Assembly: GCA_016936575.1 (NCBI GenBank)
Contig: JAFGXQ010000162.1
Span: 1 to 33,720, forward strand
Length of the DNA: 33,720 bases
Origin: Deltaproteobacteria bacterium
Lineage (GTDB): Bacteria; Myxococcota_A; Polyangia; JAAYKL01
Reading direction: 5' to 3'
Of the stretch, positions 15,222-24,079 are shown piece by piece. The position numbers were made by a program, and so were the translations under genes. Each line of letters begins with the position of its first letter. Position 1 is the stretch's first letter. Below the pieces are notes generated by a model. It saw only the letters and a program-made list of their open reading frames with translations. It was not told where the DNA came from and searched no databases.

Positions 15222-16718
15222 CTATTTCATTTCGGCAATATGGGTAACGTCGGAGCCTTCAATGGGGTTGTAGTCGTTCAGCGTAATCACATCTACATCC
15301 GCATCAAAGGTGTACGGTCCAACCACATCTGCGGCCCCCGCAACAACAGTGATCGCATCTACATAAATTACTGTCGGGTTCGCCCATGGGCCGGTATCTC
15401 CGGCCGTGAGTTGAACGCCGAGTTGTTCCACCGCGGTCGGGTCAAAATTAGTATTCTCCGCAGCCAATGCATCCACATCTATTGTGATGTCTGTCCAATC
15501 CGTCATTGAGGAAAACGAATTCCAGGCATATCCAATGTTTTCATTGTCATTGGCGTCACCGTTGGCGATATAGGTTTGCACTCCGCCGGCGCTGTACAGA
15601 TACGACTGCACGCGGAACGTGACCACCGCACCGGTGAAGTCAGTTGCTTCTTCAAGGAAAATCGAAAATTGCTGTGCGGTTTCTGCTTCGGTAAACGGCA
15701 CTTCCAGACGGGCGCATCCGGGACAGTTTTCTGTGATGACGACGCCTTCTTCTGCAATGTGCGTCACGGTGGAGCCCTCAATCGGGTTGTAGGAGCCCAC
15801 AGAAATCGGCGAGGTGCCGGCCGCGAAATCGTATGGTCCAACAATATTTGTATCGTCGGCAACAACGGCAATGGAATCCAGATACACGACGGTCGGATTC
15901 TCCCAGGGACCGGTGTCCCCCGCGGTTACCTGAATCCCAATGGTTTCAACTGCGGTGGAGTCAAAGTCTTCGTTGTCCGCAGCCAGGGCATCAACATCGA
16001 TGGTGACTTCGGTCCAGCTCCCTAGGTCTTCGAAAGCGACCCACTCGTAGCCGATGTTGGCGTAATCGGTCGCTTCGCCGTTCTGTACATATGTTTGAAT
16101 TCCGCCGCCTTCCGCGATGTATGCCATAACGCGGAACGTTACCACAGCGCCGGTCAGGTCGGTTGCAGTGGGTAGCGTCACGTTGAATTGCTGAGCGGTC
16201 TCCGCTTCTGTGATCGGCACCTCCAGACGGGCACAGCCGGGGCAGGTTTCTTCGGAATCGGTATCGCTGTCAGAATCGGTGTCCGCGTCTGTATCGGAAT
16301 CAGTGTCCGTGTCGGTGTCTGCATCACCGTCGGTATCACTATCCGAGTCGGTATCGCTGTCCGAGTCCGAGTCCGAGTCGGTATCACTATCCGAGTCGGT
16401 ATCACTGTCCGAGTCGGTATCACTGTCCGAGTCGGTATCACTATCCGAGTCGGTATCGCTGTCCGAGTCCGAGTCGGTATCACTATCCGAGTCGGTATCA
16501 CTATCCGAGTCGGTATCACTGTCCGAGTCCGAGTCCGAGTCGGTATCACTATCCGAGTCGGTATCGCTGTCCGAGTCCGAGTCGGTATCACTGTCGGCGT
16601 CCGCATCGGTGGCTGATGGGGAGACATCGTCAGTTTCTCCGCAGCCGGTCAAACCCGGTGCGGCGAGCAATACACCAAGGATTCCATAAATAAACCAGTG
16701 TCTTTTGCACATACTCAT
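15222..16718 (-). CDS. Surface lipoprotein with SD linker and two repeated beta domains
   Basis: The protein has 498 residues. GAGAGG precedes the ATG at 16718. Residues 1-25 are a lipoprotein signal with lipobox LTGC (Cys26). About 118 residues of (SDSDTD)n follow (38-155). The rest is a tandem duplication: modules 159-326 and 332-498, each starting [10 protein letters not shown] and ending THIAE, with the same order of motifs ([34 protein letters not shown] or [14 protein letters not shown]). These beta-rich modules look like a carbohydrate-binding-module-type jelly roll, which is inference. The lipid anchor plus long acidic spacer would hold the modules away from the outer membrane. It is divergent from the VWA gene. 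Confidence 0.85.
   Translation of the reverse strand: MSMCKRHWFIYGILGVLLAAPGLTGCGETDDVSPSATDADADSDTDSDSDSDTDSDSDTDSDSDSDSDTDSDSDTDSDSDTDSDSDSDTDSDSDTDSDSDTDSDSDTDSDSDTDSDSDSDSDTDSDSDTDGDADTDTDTDSDTDADTDSDSDTDSEETCPGCARLEVPITEAETAQQFNVTLPTATDLTGAVVTFRVMAYIAEGGGIQTYVQNGEATDYANIGYEWVAFEDLGSWTEVTIDVDALAADNEDFDSTAVETIGIQVTAGDTGPWENPTVVYLDSIAVVADDTNIVGPYDFAAGTSPISVGSYNPIEGSTVTHIAEEGVVITENCPGCARLEVPFTEAETAQQFSIFLEEATDFTGAVVTFRVQSYLYSAGGVQTYIANGDANDNENIGYAWNSFSSMTDWTDITIDVDALAAENTNFDPTAVEQLGVQLTAGDTGPWANPTVIYVDAITVVAGAADVVGPYTFDADVDVITLNDYNPIEGSDVTHIAEMK
16254..16606 (-). repeat. Tandem repeat coding for the (SDSDTD)n linker
   Basis: About 350 bp of 6- and 18-base units such as TCCGAGTCGGTATCACTA read on the plus strand. 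Several units are identical in DNA, in contrast to the more varied codons of the repeat at 1-1152, so this array looks more recently expanded and likely length-variable. Confidence 0.9.
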
Positions 16719-16756
16719 TTTTCACCTCTCTTTACCTGAAAAAAAGATTGTTAATG

Positions 16757-16915
16757 TTGTTTACACAATAATTGTGACTTGGTTAATATCCTTTACAAAG
16801 TTTCATGTAAACAATTTTTTCCATATAATTCATCTGGTCGATTTATATGAAATCACAATGCTGAAAAACAAATCCGGGTTCCGGGGAATACATGGAACAT
16901 TCGTATGGAATGTTC
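16757..16915. promoter_or_regulatory. Divergent control region with three inverted repeats
   Basis: The AT-rich gap of 287 bp between the lipoprotein and VWA genes holds: TTGTTTACA (16757-16765) and its exact inverse TGTAAACAA (16806-16814); a palindrome CACAAT-A-ATTGTG (16764-16776); and GAACATTC-GTATG-GAATGTTC (16895-16915). A perfect -10 TATAAT lies at 16824-16829 toward the VWA gene, with a poor -35 17 bp upstream, so an activator may be needed. Confidence 0.45.
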
Positions 16916-17005
16916 TAAAAAGTGACCATTCCGGTTATTGAAGGTTTTCTAGGAGTGTGCTATTCCAAACGACCTGTAATATATAACAATAAAAGGCGGT
17001 TTTAT

Positions 17006-18442
17006 ATGAAAAGATATGGAGACACCCTGATTTGGACCACGCTGTTGACGGTTCTGGTCGGCGTATACGCGAGCGGTGCACTGGCCAAAAGGACTGTGAA
17101 CTGGCAAATCAATCCCAACGGTTTTCCCGAGCAGACCGCGGTGTTTGTCGATGTGGATGACAACGGCGCCTACAATCGCAAATTGAAAGCCGGGGCGTTT
17201 GCCATCAGCATTGATGAATTCGGTGAGGGGCAGGGAGGCGTTATCGCCAACGCCACATTGCGGAAGGAAAAGTCAACGGTTGCAGGGTGGACCGGCGCAC
17301 AGGTGCTGATTCTCATCGACGTGTCGCAGAGCTATACCTCGGAGTTTTCCAAGGCCAAGCAGGCTGCGAAACAACTGATTAGTGCGATGGATGTGAAGCG
17401 CGATGAAGTGGCCGTAGCCACATTTCCCTCCAATCTGGTGTCTTCGGAATCCCGGTTGAATATCGGGTTCACCAACGATGCCCAGAAATTGTATGCAGCC
17501 ATCGATGCGATTTCGACCGTGTCGGATAAAAATCAGGCGGGCCGTCTGTGCGACTCTGTTTCTGAAGGCATTGAGTACTTCGGCGAAAAAAATAAAGATA
17601 AATATCGCACGATCATTGTGATAACCGGCGGCGCCGATAAAGGCGAAGGTCAGGGAAATTGTGTTCAGGATTCATACAAGGCCGGTGTGGTGCCGGTTTG
17701 GACAGTCGGTTATCGGCTCGATAAAAAATATGACACCCTGACCAATTCGCACAAAGTTGAAAACGGGCTGTATGAATTGGCGCAGAATACCGGGGGACGT
17801 TCAATTTACAAAAAGAGTGTCGAGGCCGTGGAAACGTTTATGAAAAAAACGTTCTGGTACCGCATCCGCAGTCAATATCGGCTGATTGTAAATTTCATGT
17901 GCTATGAGCCTGCGCCGCAAATTGAACACACATCAGTGCTGAAAGTGAACGGTATCGCTCAGGACCCAATTAAATTTCGCGCGCGAACTTCGAAGAAACC
18001 CACGCCGGTAATCACCGCGTTTTATCCTGCATCGGCGACGCGTGAGTTGATTGATAGCGGGAAGGGTAAGTTGACCATTGACGGAAGCGGTTTCTGCGGC
18101 GCGCCGGGCCAAATCGTTATTCGCGTAGGAGACCAACAGCTGGCGACCGATACAGCGGCGCCGTATCGCGTGGTCGGCGAACTGAATAAAGCCGTGGAGA
18201 CAGGTATAATAAAGGTCTCCAACAAGTGGACGCAAAAAGGGGAGAGTGCCACCGAGTTTTTGGTGGCCAAGCCTCCCCAGGGCGCCGATGCCATGAACGC
18301 CATCGTGGTACTTGTGTTGTTGCTGGTGGTATTGGTGGCCGTATCGATTATCGCGGTGGCATTGAAGTCTCGCAAAGCGGTCGTTCCGATGGGAAACGCG
18401 TCTGCCAAGGGCGGTTCTGCGAAAAAGTCCAAGGAGAGCTAG
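17006..18442 (+). CDS. Secreted/membrane-anchored von Willebrand factor A protein
   Basis: The protein has 478 residues. The ATG at 17006 follows AGGCGG and opens a Sec signal peptide ending near ASGALA-K; an upstream in-frame start would put polar residues before the signal. The VWA domain (about 97-290) has the MIDAS DVSQS (105-109), an ATFPSN strand and IVITGGADKGEG. An IPT/TIG-like segment (about 332-400; PTPVITAFYPAS) follows. One C-terminal membrane helix (about 428-455) leads to a short basic tail. It probably binds a protein or glycan outside the inner membrane in a metal-dependent way. The next gene starts one base after the stop, so it works with the FHA-ABC transporter. Confidence 0.88.
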   Translation: MKRYGDTLIWTTLLTVLVGVYASGALAKRTVNWQINPNGFPEQTAVFVDVDDNGAYNRKLKAGAFAISIDEFGEGQGGVIANATLRKEKSTVAGWTGAQVLILIDVSQSYTSEFSKAKQAAKQLISAMDVKRDEVAVATFPSNLVSSESRLNIGFTNDAQKLYAAIDAISTVSDKNQAGRLCDSVSEGIEYFGEKNKDKYRTIIVITGGADKGEGQGNCVQDSYKAGVVPVWTVGYRLDKKYDTLTNSHKVENGLYELAQNTGGRSIYKKSVEAVETFMKKTFWYRIRSQYRLIVNFMCYEPAPQIEHTSVLKVNGIAQDPIKFRARTSKKPTPVITAFYPASATRELIDSGKGKLTIDGSGFCGAPGQIVIRVGDQQLATDTAAPYRVVGELNKAVETGIIKVSNKWTQKGESATEFLVAKPPQGADAMNAIVVLVLLLVVLVAVSIIAVALKSRKAVVPMGNASAKGGSAKKSKES

Positions 18443-18443
18443 C

Positions 18444-20372
18444 ATGCCCACCGAATTAATCAGAGCCACTTCGGGGATTATCACTATCGGGCGATTACCC
18501 GACAATGAGTACGTGGTTGATCATCCCATGGTTTCCAGTCATCACGCCAAACTGACATTGAAGTCGGGAGGCGCTTATGAGCTGGAGGATTTGGGAAGCG
18601 CCAATGGAACATTTGTAAACGGTATTCAAGTTACGAAGCCGGTTGTGGTCAAGTCGACCGATTATATTCAAATCGGGCCGGTGCGGTTGCGCATCGCAGC
18701 GGACGGTGCGGTGGAAAGTGATGACCTTCGGTTGTCTACCCGGGTAGAGGTGGAAGGGGTGTGCTACGATGTGAAATCGGGCATTCGCCTGCTGAGAGAT
18801 GTGTCACTGACTATTGAACCGGGTGAGTTTGTCGCGTTGATGGGTCCGGCCGGCGCGGGTAAAACCACGCTGATGGAAAACATGAACGGAAACATGCAGC
18901 CCACCATCGGACGGGTGCTTATCAACGGTGTGGATTTGCATCAGCAGTTTGACGCGATGCGCGGTCATATCGGATATGTTCCCCAAGATGATATCGTCCA
19001 TCGCAAACTTACGGTGTACGAGGCCTGCTATTTTACCGCCAAGTTGCGAATGCGGGGGCTCAGTGAAAAGGAGCTGCACGATCGGGTGGTAACCGTGCTG
19101 CAGGAATTGGACATCGCCCATCGCGCCAATACGATTATCGGCGGTCCTGAATCGCGAGTACTTTCCGGCGGGCAGCGGAAGCGGGTGAATCTGGCAATGG
19201 AGTTGGTGACAGATCCGGCGATTTTGTTTTTGGATGAACCCACCTCCGGGCTTTCCTCTTCAGATGCGAAAAGTGTGATGGAAATTCTGAAGGAGCTGTC
19301 GAACAAAGGGCGGACCATCATCATGACCATCCACCAGCCCGCTAAAGAAATCTACGAGTTGATGGACAACGCGCTGATTCTGGGCGTCGGCGGTCGACTG
19401 ATTTATTTCGGGCCCACAACCGAGGCATATGAACGATTCGGTTCGGCCGACAATCCCGACGCATTGTTTGAAAAACTGACGCCCAAAGGAATGAACGAAT
19501 CGGACTGGGACAAAATGCAGGCCGATTACAAAGAAACCCGCTGGTTTGATCAGTTTGTGGTCCAGCGGGCGGCCCGAAATACACCGGTTACACCGCCGGT
19601 GGCCAGAGCGGTTCGAAAGCCCGGTTTCAGACAGTTTTTTATTTTCTTTGAGAGATTGACCAAATTGTATACCCGTGATGTCGGCTGGCTGGTCGGTGCA
19701 GCGGTGGGGGCGCCGGTGATGATGTTGTTTCTGGCGCTGCTGCTCGGAAAACCGGATCAGCGGCACGTGCTGTTGTTCATCGCAAATCTGCTGGCGTTTT
19801 TCTTCGGCATTTTCCCGGCCATTGAAATGATGCACTCGGAACGTGCGATTTATCTGCGGGAGCGAATGGTGAATCTGAAAATTCCGTCGTATGTACTCAG
19901 CAAATTTGTATTTCTGGGAGCGTTCGGCGTATTTCAGGCGGCGTCCATTGCTGCGATTTTGTCATTTGTGGTGCATGTCGATATTAATTTCGAATCCACT
20001 TTTCTGGTGCTGCTGTCGGTACAGTTGGGAGGTGTGACCGCCGGACTGATGTTTTCGACCTTGGCGGAATCCGGGAAACTGGCGTTGTTGTTGATGTTGG
20101 CGTGGTTGGTAATCATGCTGGCATTTTCGGGCTTTGTGATTCGGATTCCGTCGCTGCGAGATCAGGGCATGGTCGGAATTCTGGGGCCGAGCTGCATGCG
20201 GTGGGGGCTGGGTGCGCTGATGGACCTGGCCAAGGATGTTACCTACGACAAAATCATGCTCTTCGGATTTGACAACGAATCCTGGCGTTTGAACACCATC
20301 GCCAACGGTCTGCTCAGTGTGTTGCCGCTCGGGGTCACCATGCTGGTGCTGCGTTTGCGCGACAAGGTATGA
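18444..20372 (+). CDS. FHA-ABC transporter fusion (ABCG-like half transporter)
   Basis: This 642-residue protein follows AGGAG seven bases before its ATG. Residues 1-95 are an FHA domain (IGRLPDNEYVVDHPMVSSHHA; GSANGTFVNG). Residues 105-340 are an ABC ATPase with Walker A GPAGAGKTT, signature LSGGQRKRVNLA, Walker B ILFLDEPTSGLSS and H-loop TIHQP. Residues 390-642 hold about six membrane helices of the ABC-2/ABCG type. The order ATPase-then-membrane domain is that of ABCG/White exporters, so it would dimerise. FHA fusion suggests control by threonine phosphorylation. The substrate is unknown. It is in an operon with the VWA gene upstream and a CPBP protease downstream. Confidence 0.94.
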   Translation: MPTELIRATSGIITIGRLPDNEYVVDHPMVSSHHAKLTLKSGGAYELEDLGSANGTFVNGIQVTKPVVVKSTDYIQIGPVRLRIAADGAVESDDLRLSTRVEVEGVCYDVKSGIRLLRDVSLTIEPGEFVALMGPAGAGKTTLMENMNGNMQPTIGRVLINGVDLHQQFDAMRGHIGYVPQDDIVHRKLTVYEACYFTAKLRMRGLSEKELHDRVVTVLQELDIAHRANTIIGGPESRVLSGGQRKRVNLAMELVTDPAILFLDEPTSGLSSSDAKSVMEILKELSNKGRTIIMTIHQPAKEIYELMDNALILGVGGRLIYFGPTTEAYERFGSADNPDALFEKLTPKGMNESDWDKMQADYKETRWFDQFVVQRAARNTPVTPPVARAVRKPGFRQFFIFFERLTKLYTRDVGWLVGAAVGAPVMMLFLALLLGKPDQRHVLLFIANLLAFFFGIFPAIEMMHSERAIYLRERMVNLKIPSYVLSKFVFLGAFGVFQAASIAAILSFVVHVDINFESTFLVLLSVQLGGVTAGLMFSTLAESGKLALLLMLAWLVIMLAFSGFVIRIPSLRDQGMVGILGPSCMRWGLGALMDLAKDVTYDKIMLFGFDNESWRLNTIANGLLSVLPLGVTMLVLRLRDKV

Positions 20373-20376
20373 TCTG

Positions 20377-21195
20377 TTGAATACGTTCCCTCCTTCGAGT
20401 CCGTTTCGTTTCTGGCATGGGTTGCAAGGTCTGGCTGCGGCATTGCTCGGGATGTTCGGCTTTCTGTTGCTGTGGCAGTTACTTGTGCACATGGGAATGA
20501 ATATTGCCCCAGCGCATGCGCTGAGTATCCAAACCGTGTTTATCTCGTCGGCATTTGCGTTGGGTGCATGGTTGGGCGTTGCGAAAACTCGGAACGCGCC
20601 TTCCACCACGTTGGCACTGAAAAGCGCCCATCCGGTTTTTTACATTGCGGCGGTGGTGGGCGTGGTTTTCGCCGGGGCGCTGGGAGACGAAGTGGTCAGT
20701 CTGCTTCACCGGTGGCGTCCAACCTTTTTTGAAATGGGTTCGATGAATGAAATCTCTGCGTTGATGCGGGAGATTTCTCTGCCGTCGTTTATCGTTCTGG
20801 CGATTTGCATCTCGGTGTTTCCCGCGTTGGGAGAAGAGTTGATGTTTCGTGGGTTGATATTGCGGTCTTTTCAGCGGGACATGCCCACCTATTTTGCGGT
20901 GATTTATTCTTCCATATTGTTCGGAGTGGTTCATTTCAGCTGGCTTCAGGGAACGGCGGCCGCGCTGCTGGGTGGTTATCTGGCAGTGGTTGTGTTGTTC
21001 AGCGGCAGTATTTTCCCGGCAGTGGCCGCGCATCTGGTGAACAACCTCACATGGTCTCTAGTTACTCGGTTTGAGCCGGAATTTATGGATGATGTGCTTG
21101 CAGAAGGGCATTCCTGGGGCACCCTGGCGATTTGCGTTGTGGCGGTGACAGCATCAATCCTGGTGATGAGACGATTTGCCGTGGGTAAAAAGTAA
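20377..21195 (+). CDS. CPBP-family intramembrane protease (operon end)
   Basis: I place the start at TTG 20377, just after the transporter stop (20372), with AAGGT eight bases upstream; this gives 272 residues. A GTG inside the transporter gene is the alternative. About seven to eight hydrophobic helices carry the CPBP motifs GEELMFRGLIL, GVVHFSW and AHLVNNLTW. Glutamic-type membrane proteolysis is the family role. Tight linkage to the VWA and FHA-ABC genes suggests it processes a component or cargo of that system. Confidence 0.86.
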   Translation: MNTFPPSSPFRFWHGLQGLAAALLGMFGFLLLWQLLVHMGMNIAPAHALSIQTVFISSAFALGAWLGVAKTRNAPSTTLALKSAHPVFYIAAVVGVVFAGALGDEVVSLLHRWRPTFFEMGSMNEISALMREISLPSFIVLAICISVFPALGEELMFRGLILRSFQRDMPTYFAVIYSSILFGVVHFSWLQGTAAALLGGYLAVVVLFSGSIFPAVAAHLVNNLTWSLVTRFEPEFMDDVLAEGHSWGTLAICVVAVTASILVMRRFAVGKK

Positions 21196-21230
21196 ATACA
21201 TTTTAAATATTTATATTTAAGGTTGGAGCA

Positions 21231-21345
21231 ATAAATACATTTACAAGCCGCAGAGAATGGAAGCCCGCTTCTTGACAGATTCGTCATTTATATTTTTATA
21301 TATAACAGGTGTTAGCGCAATCGGAGCTGCGGCTTGTGTATTTAT
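21231..21345. repeat. Inverted repeat flanking a promoter (possible invertible segment)
   Basis: ATAAATAC...ACAAGCCGCAG (21231-21253) matches, in inverse orientation, CTGCGGCTTGTGTATTTAT (21327-21345). That is 19 matched bases with four extra bases (ATTT) in the left arm. The 73-bp interior carries a promoter. It could be an invertible promoter, a small terminal-repeat element, or a pair of regulator sites. Confidence 0.5.
21272..21302 (+). promoter_or_regulatory. Promoter of the SpoIIAA-like gene
   Basis: There is a perfect -35 TTGACA (21272-21277) and a -10 TTATAT/TATATA within 21296-21302 at 18-19 bp spacing. It lies inside the inverted repeat and points to the gene at 21366. Confidence 0.5.
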
Positions 21346-21365
21346 AAGGAGTGATTGGAATACGT

Positions 21366-21734
21366 ATGAACTCATCTGTGGAAATAGTGGAATACAAGGG
21401 AAAGAAAATTTTGTTTTCTGATTATTCGGGGTTAGGGGGGGCGGAGTTCACGCAAGTGGTCCAACGACACTATGAACAACATCGCGCCATGTTCGATAAC
21501 GCCGGGGAGACGTTTTTGTTTCTGACAGATGTGACCAATACTTTTGCCGACCGCGAAACGATGAAGTTGTTTAAGAAATCAATTACACAAAATCGACCTT
21601 TTATCCGCAAAAGCGCGGTGGTTGGGGTAACCGGGATTCAGCAGGTGCTGTTGAAATCAATCAACGTGTTCTCTTCGGTCGATACCCGGCTGTTTAAAAC
21701 AAAAGAAGAAGCGTTGGATTGGCTGGCCGAATAG
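21366..21734 (+). CDS. Small SpoIIAA/STAS-like cytoplasmic protein
   Basis: The protein has 122 residues. The ATG at 21366 is 14 bases from AAGGAG, a long gap; GTG at 21351 overlaps that site and is less likely. The core FLFLTDVTNTFADRETMKLF...KSAVVGVTGIQQVLLKSINVFS...KTKEEALDWLAE has the strand-helix order and AVVG-x-tG, f-x-t-x-EEAL-x-WL ending of SpoIIAA-like (DUF-type STAS-fold) proteins of deltaproteobacteria. There is no catalytic motif. It is perhaps a signalling adaptor; context gives no partner. It is transcribed from a promoter within an inverted repeat. Confidence 0.7.
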   Translation: MNSSVEIVEYKGKKILFSDYSGLGGAEFTQVVQRHYEQHRAMFDNAGETFLFLTDVTNTFADRETMKLFKKSITQNRPFIRKSAVVGVTGIQQVLLKSINVFSSVDTRLFKTKEEALDWLAE

Positions 21735-21749
21735 GAACAGCGACGAATA

Positions 21750-22442
21750 CTATTCCTCATAGAACATGGTGTTTCTGGAATTTAGAAATTTTTCGATGGC
21801 GGTTTTGTCAGCGGGGTGAAGATTTACAAATTTGACGCCCATTCCCGGCGCCATATCCGGCACGGTGGGGTTGTATTCCCGAACAAAATGGACCACACCT
21901 TTGGCAGAGATGGATTTGTTTCCGGGCAGCTTGAAATGCACCAGAACCTGCGCGCCTTTTTCTTTCGGTTCAAACGTGGCCACGAAAATTCCACCTTCTT
22001 CAATATCTTTTGAAAAGCCGTTAAAAAACTGATGATTGCTGCTCGAAGAAAGCATGGTGTTGACATCGATGGTTTCTATCTCATTGCGCTCGGACGGAGG
22101 ACGGGATATTCGGGCGGATTGTTTTCTGGCATGCTGTACCACCGGATGCAATTCCTGCAATGCTCTGGCGATGGCTTGAGCTGTAATGCCGACCGCGCTC
22201 GCATTGGTTTTCAGGTCTTGCAGAATTTTCAGCGATTGGGCCAGTGCATCCATTGCGCGGCGAACCATATCAACACATCCCGGTGAGTTAATCGGTAAAT
22301 TCACCGCTGGAAACAGCCGCTTCTGTGCTTTCGCAAGATATTCAACAAGCCCTTCCAGACTGTCGGCGAGGGTCGGGTCGGTCTGGCAGGCTTCGAGTGC
22401 CTGCATGATATGCAATCGTGCGGTTTCAGCGGGATGAGTCAT
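21750..22442 (-). CDS. PilZ-domain protein (Myxococcus-type)
   Basis: The protein has 230 residues from the ATG at 22442; there is no good ribosome binding site, and a TTG at 22580 is the other option. Residues 1-110 are helical and unknown. From about 125 on, RPPSERNEIETIDV then FFNGFSKDIEEGGIFVATFEP, IKxSIxAKGVV-like and APGMGVKFVNLHPADKTAIEKF follow the Myxococcus paralogous PilZ subfamily closely. The D/N-x-S-x-x-G loop is DIEEGG, lacking the Ser, and the upstream Arg pair is loose, so cyclic-di-GMP binding is uncertain. It probably links second messenger to an envelope or motility function. Confidence 0.85.
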   Translation of the reverse strand: MTHPAETARLHIMQALEACQTDPTLADSLEGLVEYLAKAQKRLFPAVNLPINSPGCVDMVRRAMDALAQSLKILQDLKTNASAVGITAQAIARALQELHPVVQHARKQSARISRPPSERNEIETIDVNTMLSSSSNHQFFNGFSKDIEEGGIFVATFEPKEKGAQVLVHFKLPGNKSISAKGVVHFVREYNPTVPDMAPGMGVKFVNLHPADKTAIEKFLNSRNTMFYEE

Positions 22443-22599
22443 ACCGGCATCATATCGAGAAGAATAAAAATATCCAATTTTGATTGAAAAATTTATGGAA
22501 ACTTCAGTGGAACGATGCAACAATTGCTGTTTTGCATCTGACGTGATACAGGAATGCCGAATGATATTCAGCTGTCGCAAGAGATGATCGGGAGAGTAG

Positions 22600-24066
22600 A
22601 TGAAATATCCAGTGTTAGAAAGAGATGTGAAGTTGTCGGCAGGCCGCCGAAAATTCTTTGAGTCTGTGGCGTATCAGCACGAGACGCCCGGTCCGTTTAA
22701 AACCTATTATAATGAGCGCCTTAAAAAACTGGTGGGATTCAATATTCCCAAAGGGGCATCGGTTCTAGAGTTGGGCTGCGGCTTCGGTGACTTGCTGGCG
22801 TATCTGGAGCCCCGTCGCGGCGTAGGCGTTGATTTCAGCGCCAAGATGATTGCCGGCGCGAAAGAGCGGCATCCGCATTTGGAATTTATTTACGCCGATG
22901 TTCATGAACTGGACATAAAAGAACAGTTTGAATATGTGCTGCTGTCGAATCTGATCGGCGATTTGGTAGATGTGCAGCGGGTGCTCAGCCTGCTGGAATC
23001 GGTGTGTACTGAAAAAACCAGAATCATCATTACCGACTTCAATTATCTGTGGTCCCCGCTGGTGAAGCTGGCCGAGCTGATAAAAATCAAGCCCAGGCAG
23101 CGCGAACAGAACTGGCTTGAACTGCAGGACTTAAAAAATCTGTTGGCCATTTCAAATTTCGAAACCGTAAAGACCGGGCGCGATATGCTGTGCCCCGTGG
23201 ATGTCCCGTTGATTTCAACGTTGATGAATGATTTTTTGGGTTCATTGCCGGGGTTATCCAGGTTCAGCGTAAATGAACTGATTGTGGCGAGACCGAAAAA
23301 AGCGACGAAGAAAAAGAAGTATAAAGTTTCGGTCATTGTGGCGTGTAAAGACGAGTACGGCAATATCGAAGAAATCTTTCGTACGGTTCCCAAAATGGGC
23401 GCCGGCACAGAATTGATTTTCGTGGACGGTCATTCCGATGACGGGACAGTCGAAGAGATAGAACGCTGTATCGGTATCGTCGATGAACTGAATCCGGATT
23501 TAGACAGCGTCAAGGTTATGGTGCAGCCGGGAAAAGGGAAAGGCGATGCGGTGCGCATGGGATTTGATGCGGCCACCGGCGATATTCTGATGATTCTGGA
23601 TGCCGATATTACCGTTCGCTCAGAAGAACTGCCTAAATTCTACAACGCATTGGTCAACGGGCAGGGGGAGTTTATCAACGGTACGCGGCTGGTGTATCCG
23701 ATGGAATCCGAGGCCATGCGGTTTTTGAATATGCTGGGAAATCATTTTTTCGGCTGGGTGTTTTCGTACTTGTTGGACCAGCGGCTGACCGACACCCTTT
23801 GCGGCACAAAAGTGCTCTTTAAAGAGGACTATGAAGCCATTAAACGGGGCAGAACCTTTTTCGGCGATTTTGATCCCTTTGGCGATTTCGATCTGTTGTT
23901 CGGTGCCGCCAAACAGAACATGAAAATCTGTGAAGTGCCCATCCGATATCGCAATCGCGAGTACGGCGATATTAAAATTGATCGATTCAAACACGGACTG
24001 CTGTTGCTGAAGATGTCCGCCCTCGCCTACAAACGTTTCAAATTATACAAAGGTCGCTCCGCGTAG
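22600..24066 (+). CDS. Methyltransferase-glycosyltransferase fusion
   Basis: The protein has 488 residues, with GGGAGA before the ATG. Residues 1-232 are a class I SAM methyltransferase: motif I VLELGCGFGD (55-64), acidic GVDFS (76-80), and YADV near 98-101. A Lys-rich hinge (233-241) leads to a GT-A family 2 glycosyltransferase: VSVIVACKDE, IFVDGHSDDGT, and the metal-binding DAD (334-336) in ILMILDADITV, like dolichyl-phosphate-mannose synthases. It likely makes or modifies a lipid-linked or exported glycan, both methylating and transferring sugar. It is a single gene, divergent from the PilZ gene and convergent with the AraC gene. Confidence 0.92.
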   Translation: MKYPVLERDVKLSAGRRKFFESVAYQHETPGPFKTYYNERLKKLVGFNIPKGASVLELGCGFGDLLAYLEPRRGVGVDFSAKMIAGAKERHPHLEFIYADVHELDIKEQFEYVLLSNLIGDLVDVQRVLSLLESVCTEKTRIIITDFNYLWSPLVKLAELIKIKPRQREQNWLELQDLKNLLAISNFETVKTGRDMLCPVDVPLISTLMNDFLGSLPGLSRFSVNELIVARPKKATKKKKYKVSVIVACKDEYGNIEEIFRTVPKMGAGTELIFVDGHSDDGTVEEIERCIGIVDELNPDLDSVKVMVQPGKGKGDAVRMGFDAATGDILMILDADITVRSEELPKFYNALVNGQGEFINGTRLVYPMESEAMRFLNMLGNHFFGWVFSYLLDQRLTDTLCGTKVLFKEDYEAIKRGRTFFGDFDPFGDFDLLFGAAKQNMKICEVPIRYRNREYGDIKIDRFKHGLLLLKMSALAYKRFKLYKGRSA

Positions 24067-24079
24067 GGTCGCATTCGCA

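Noticed and set aside
16254..16606. CRISPR-like or satellite array
   Set aside because: The 6- and 18-base units are contiguous without spacers and keep the reading frame as (SDSDTD)n.
16178..16689. Plus-strand frames rich in [11 protein letters not shown] or VRVGIT, resembling serine-rich adhesins
   Set aside because: They are the reverse strand and shifted frames of the SD linker in the lipoprotein gene, which has signal peptide, lipobox and ribosome binding site on the minus strand.
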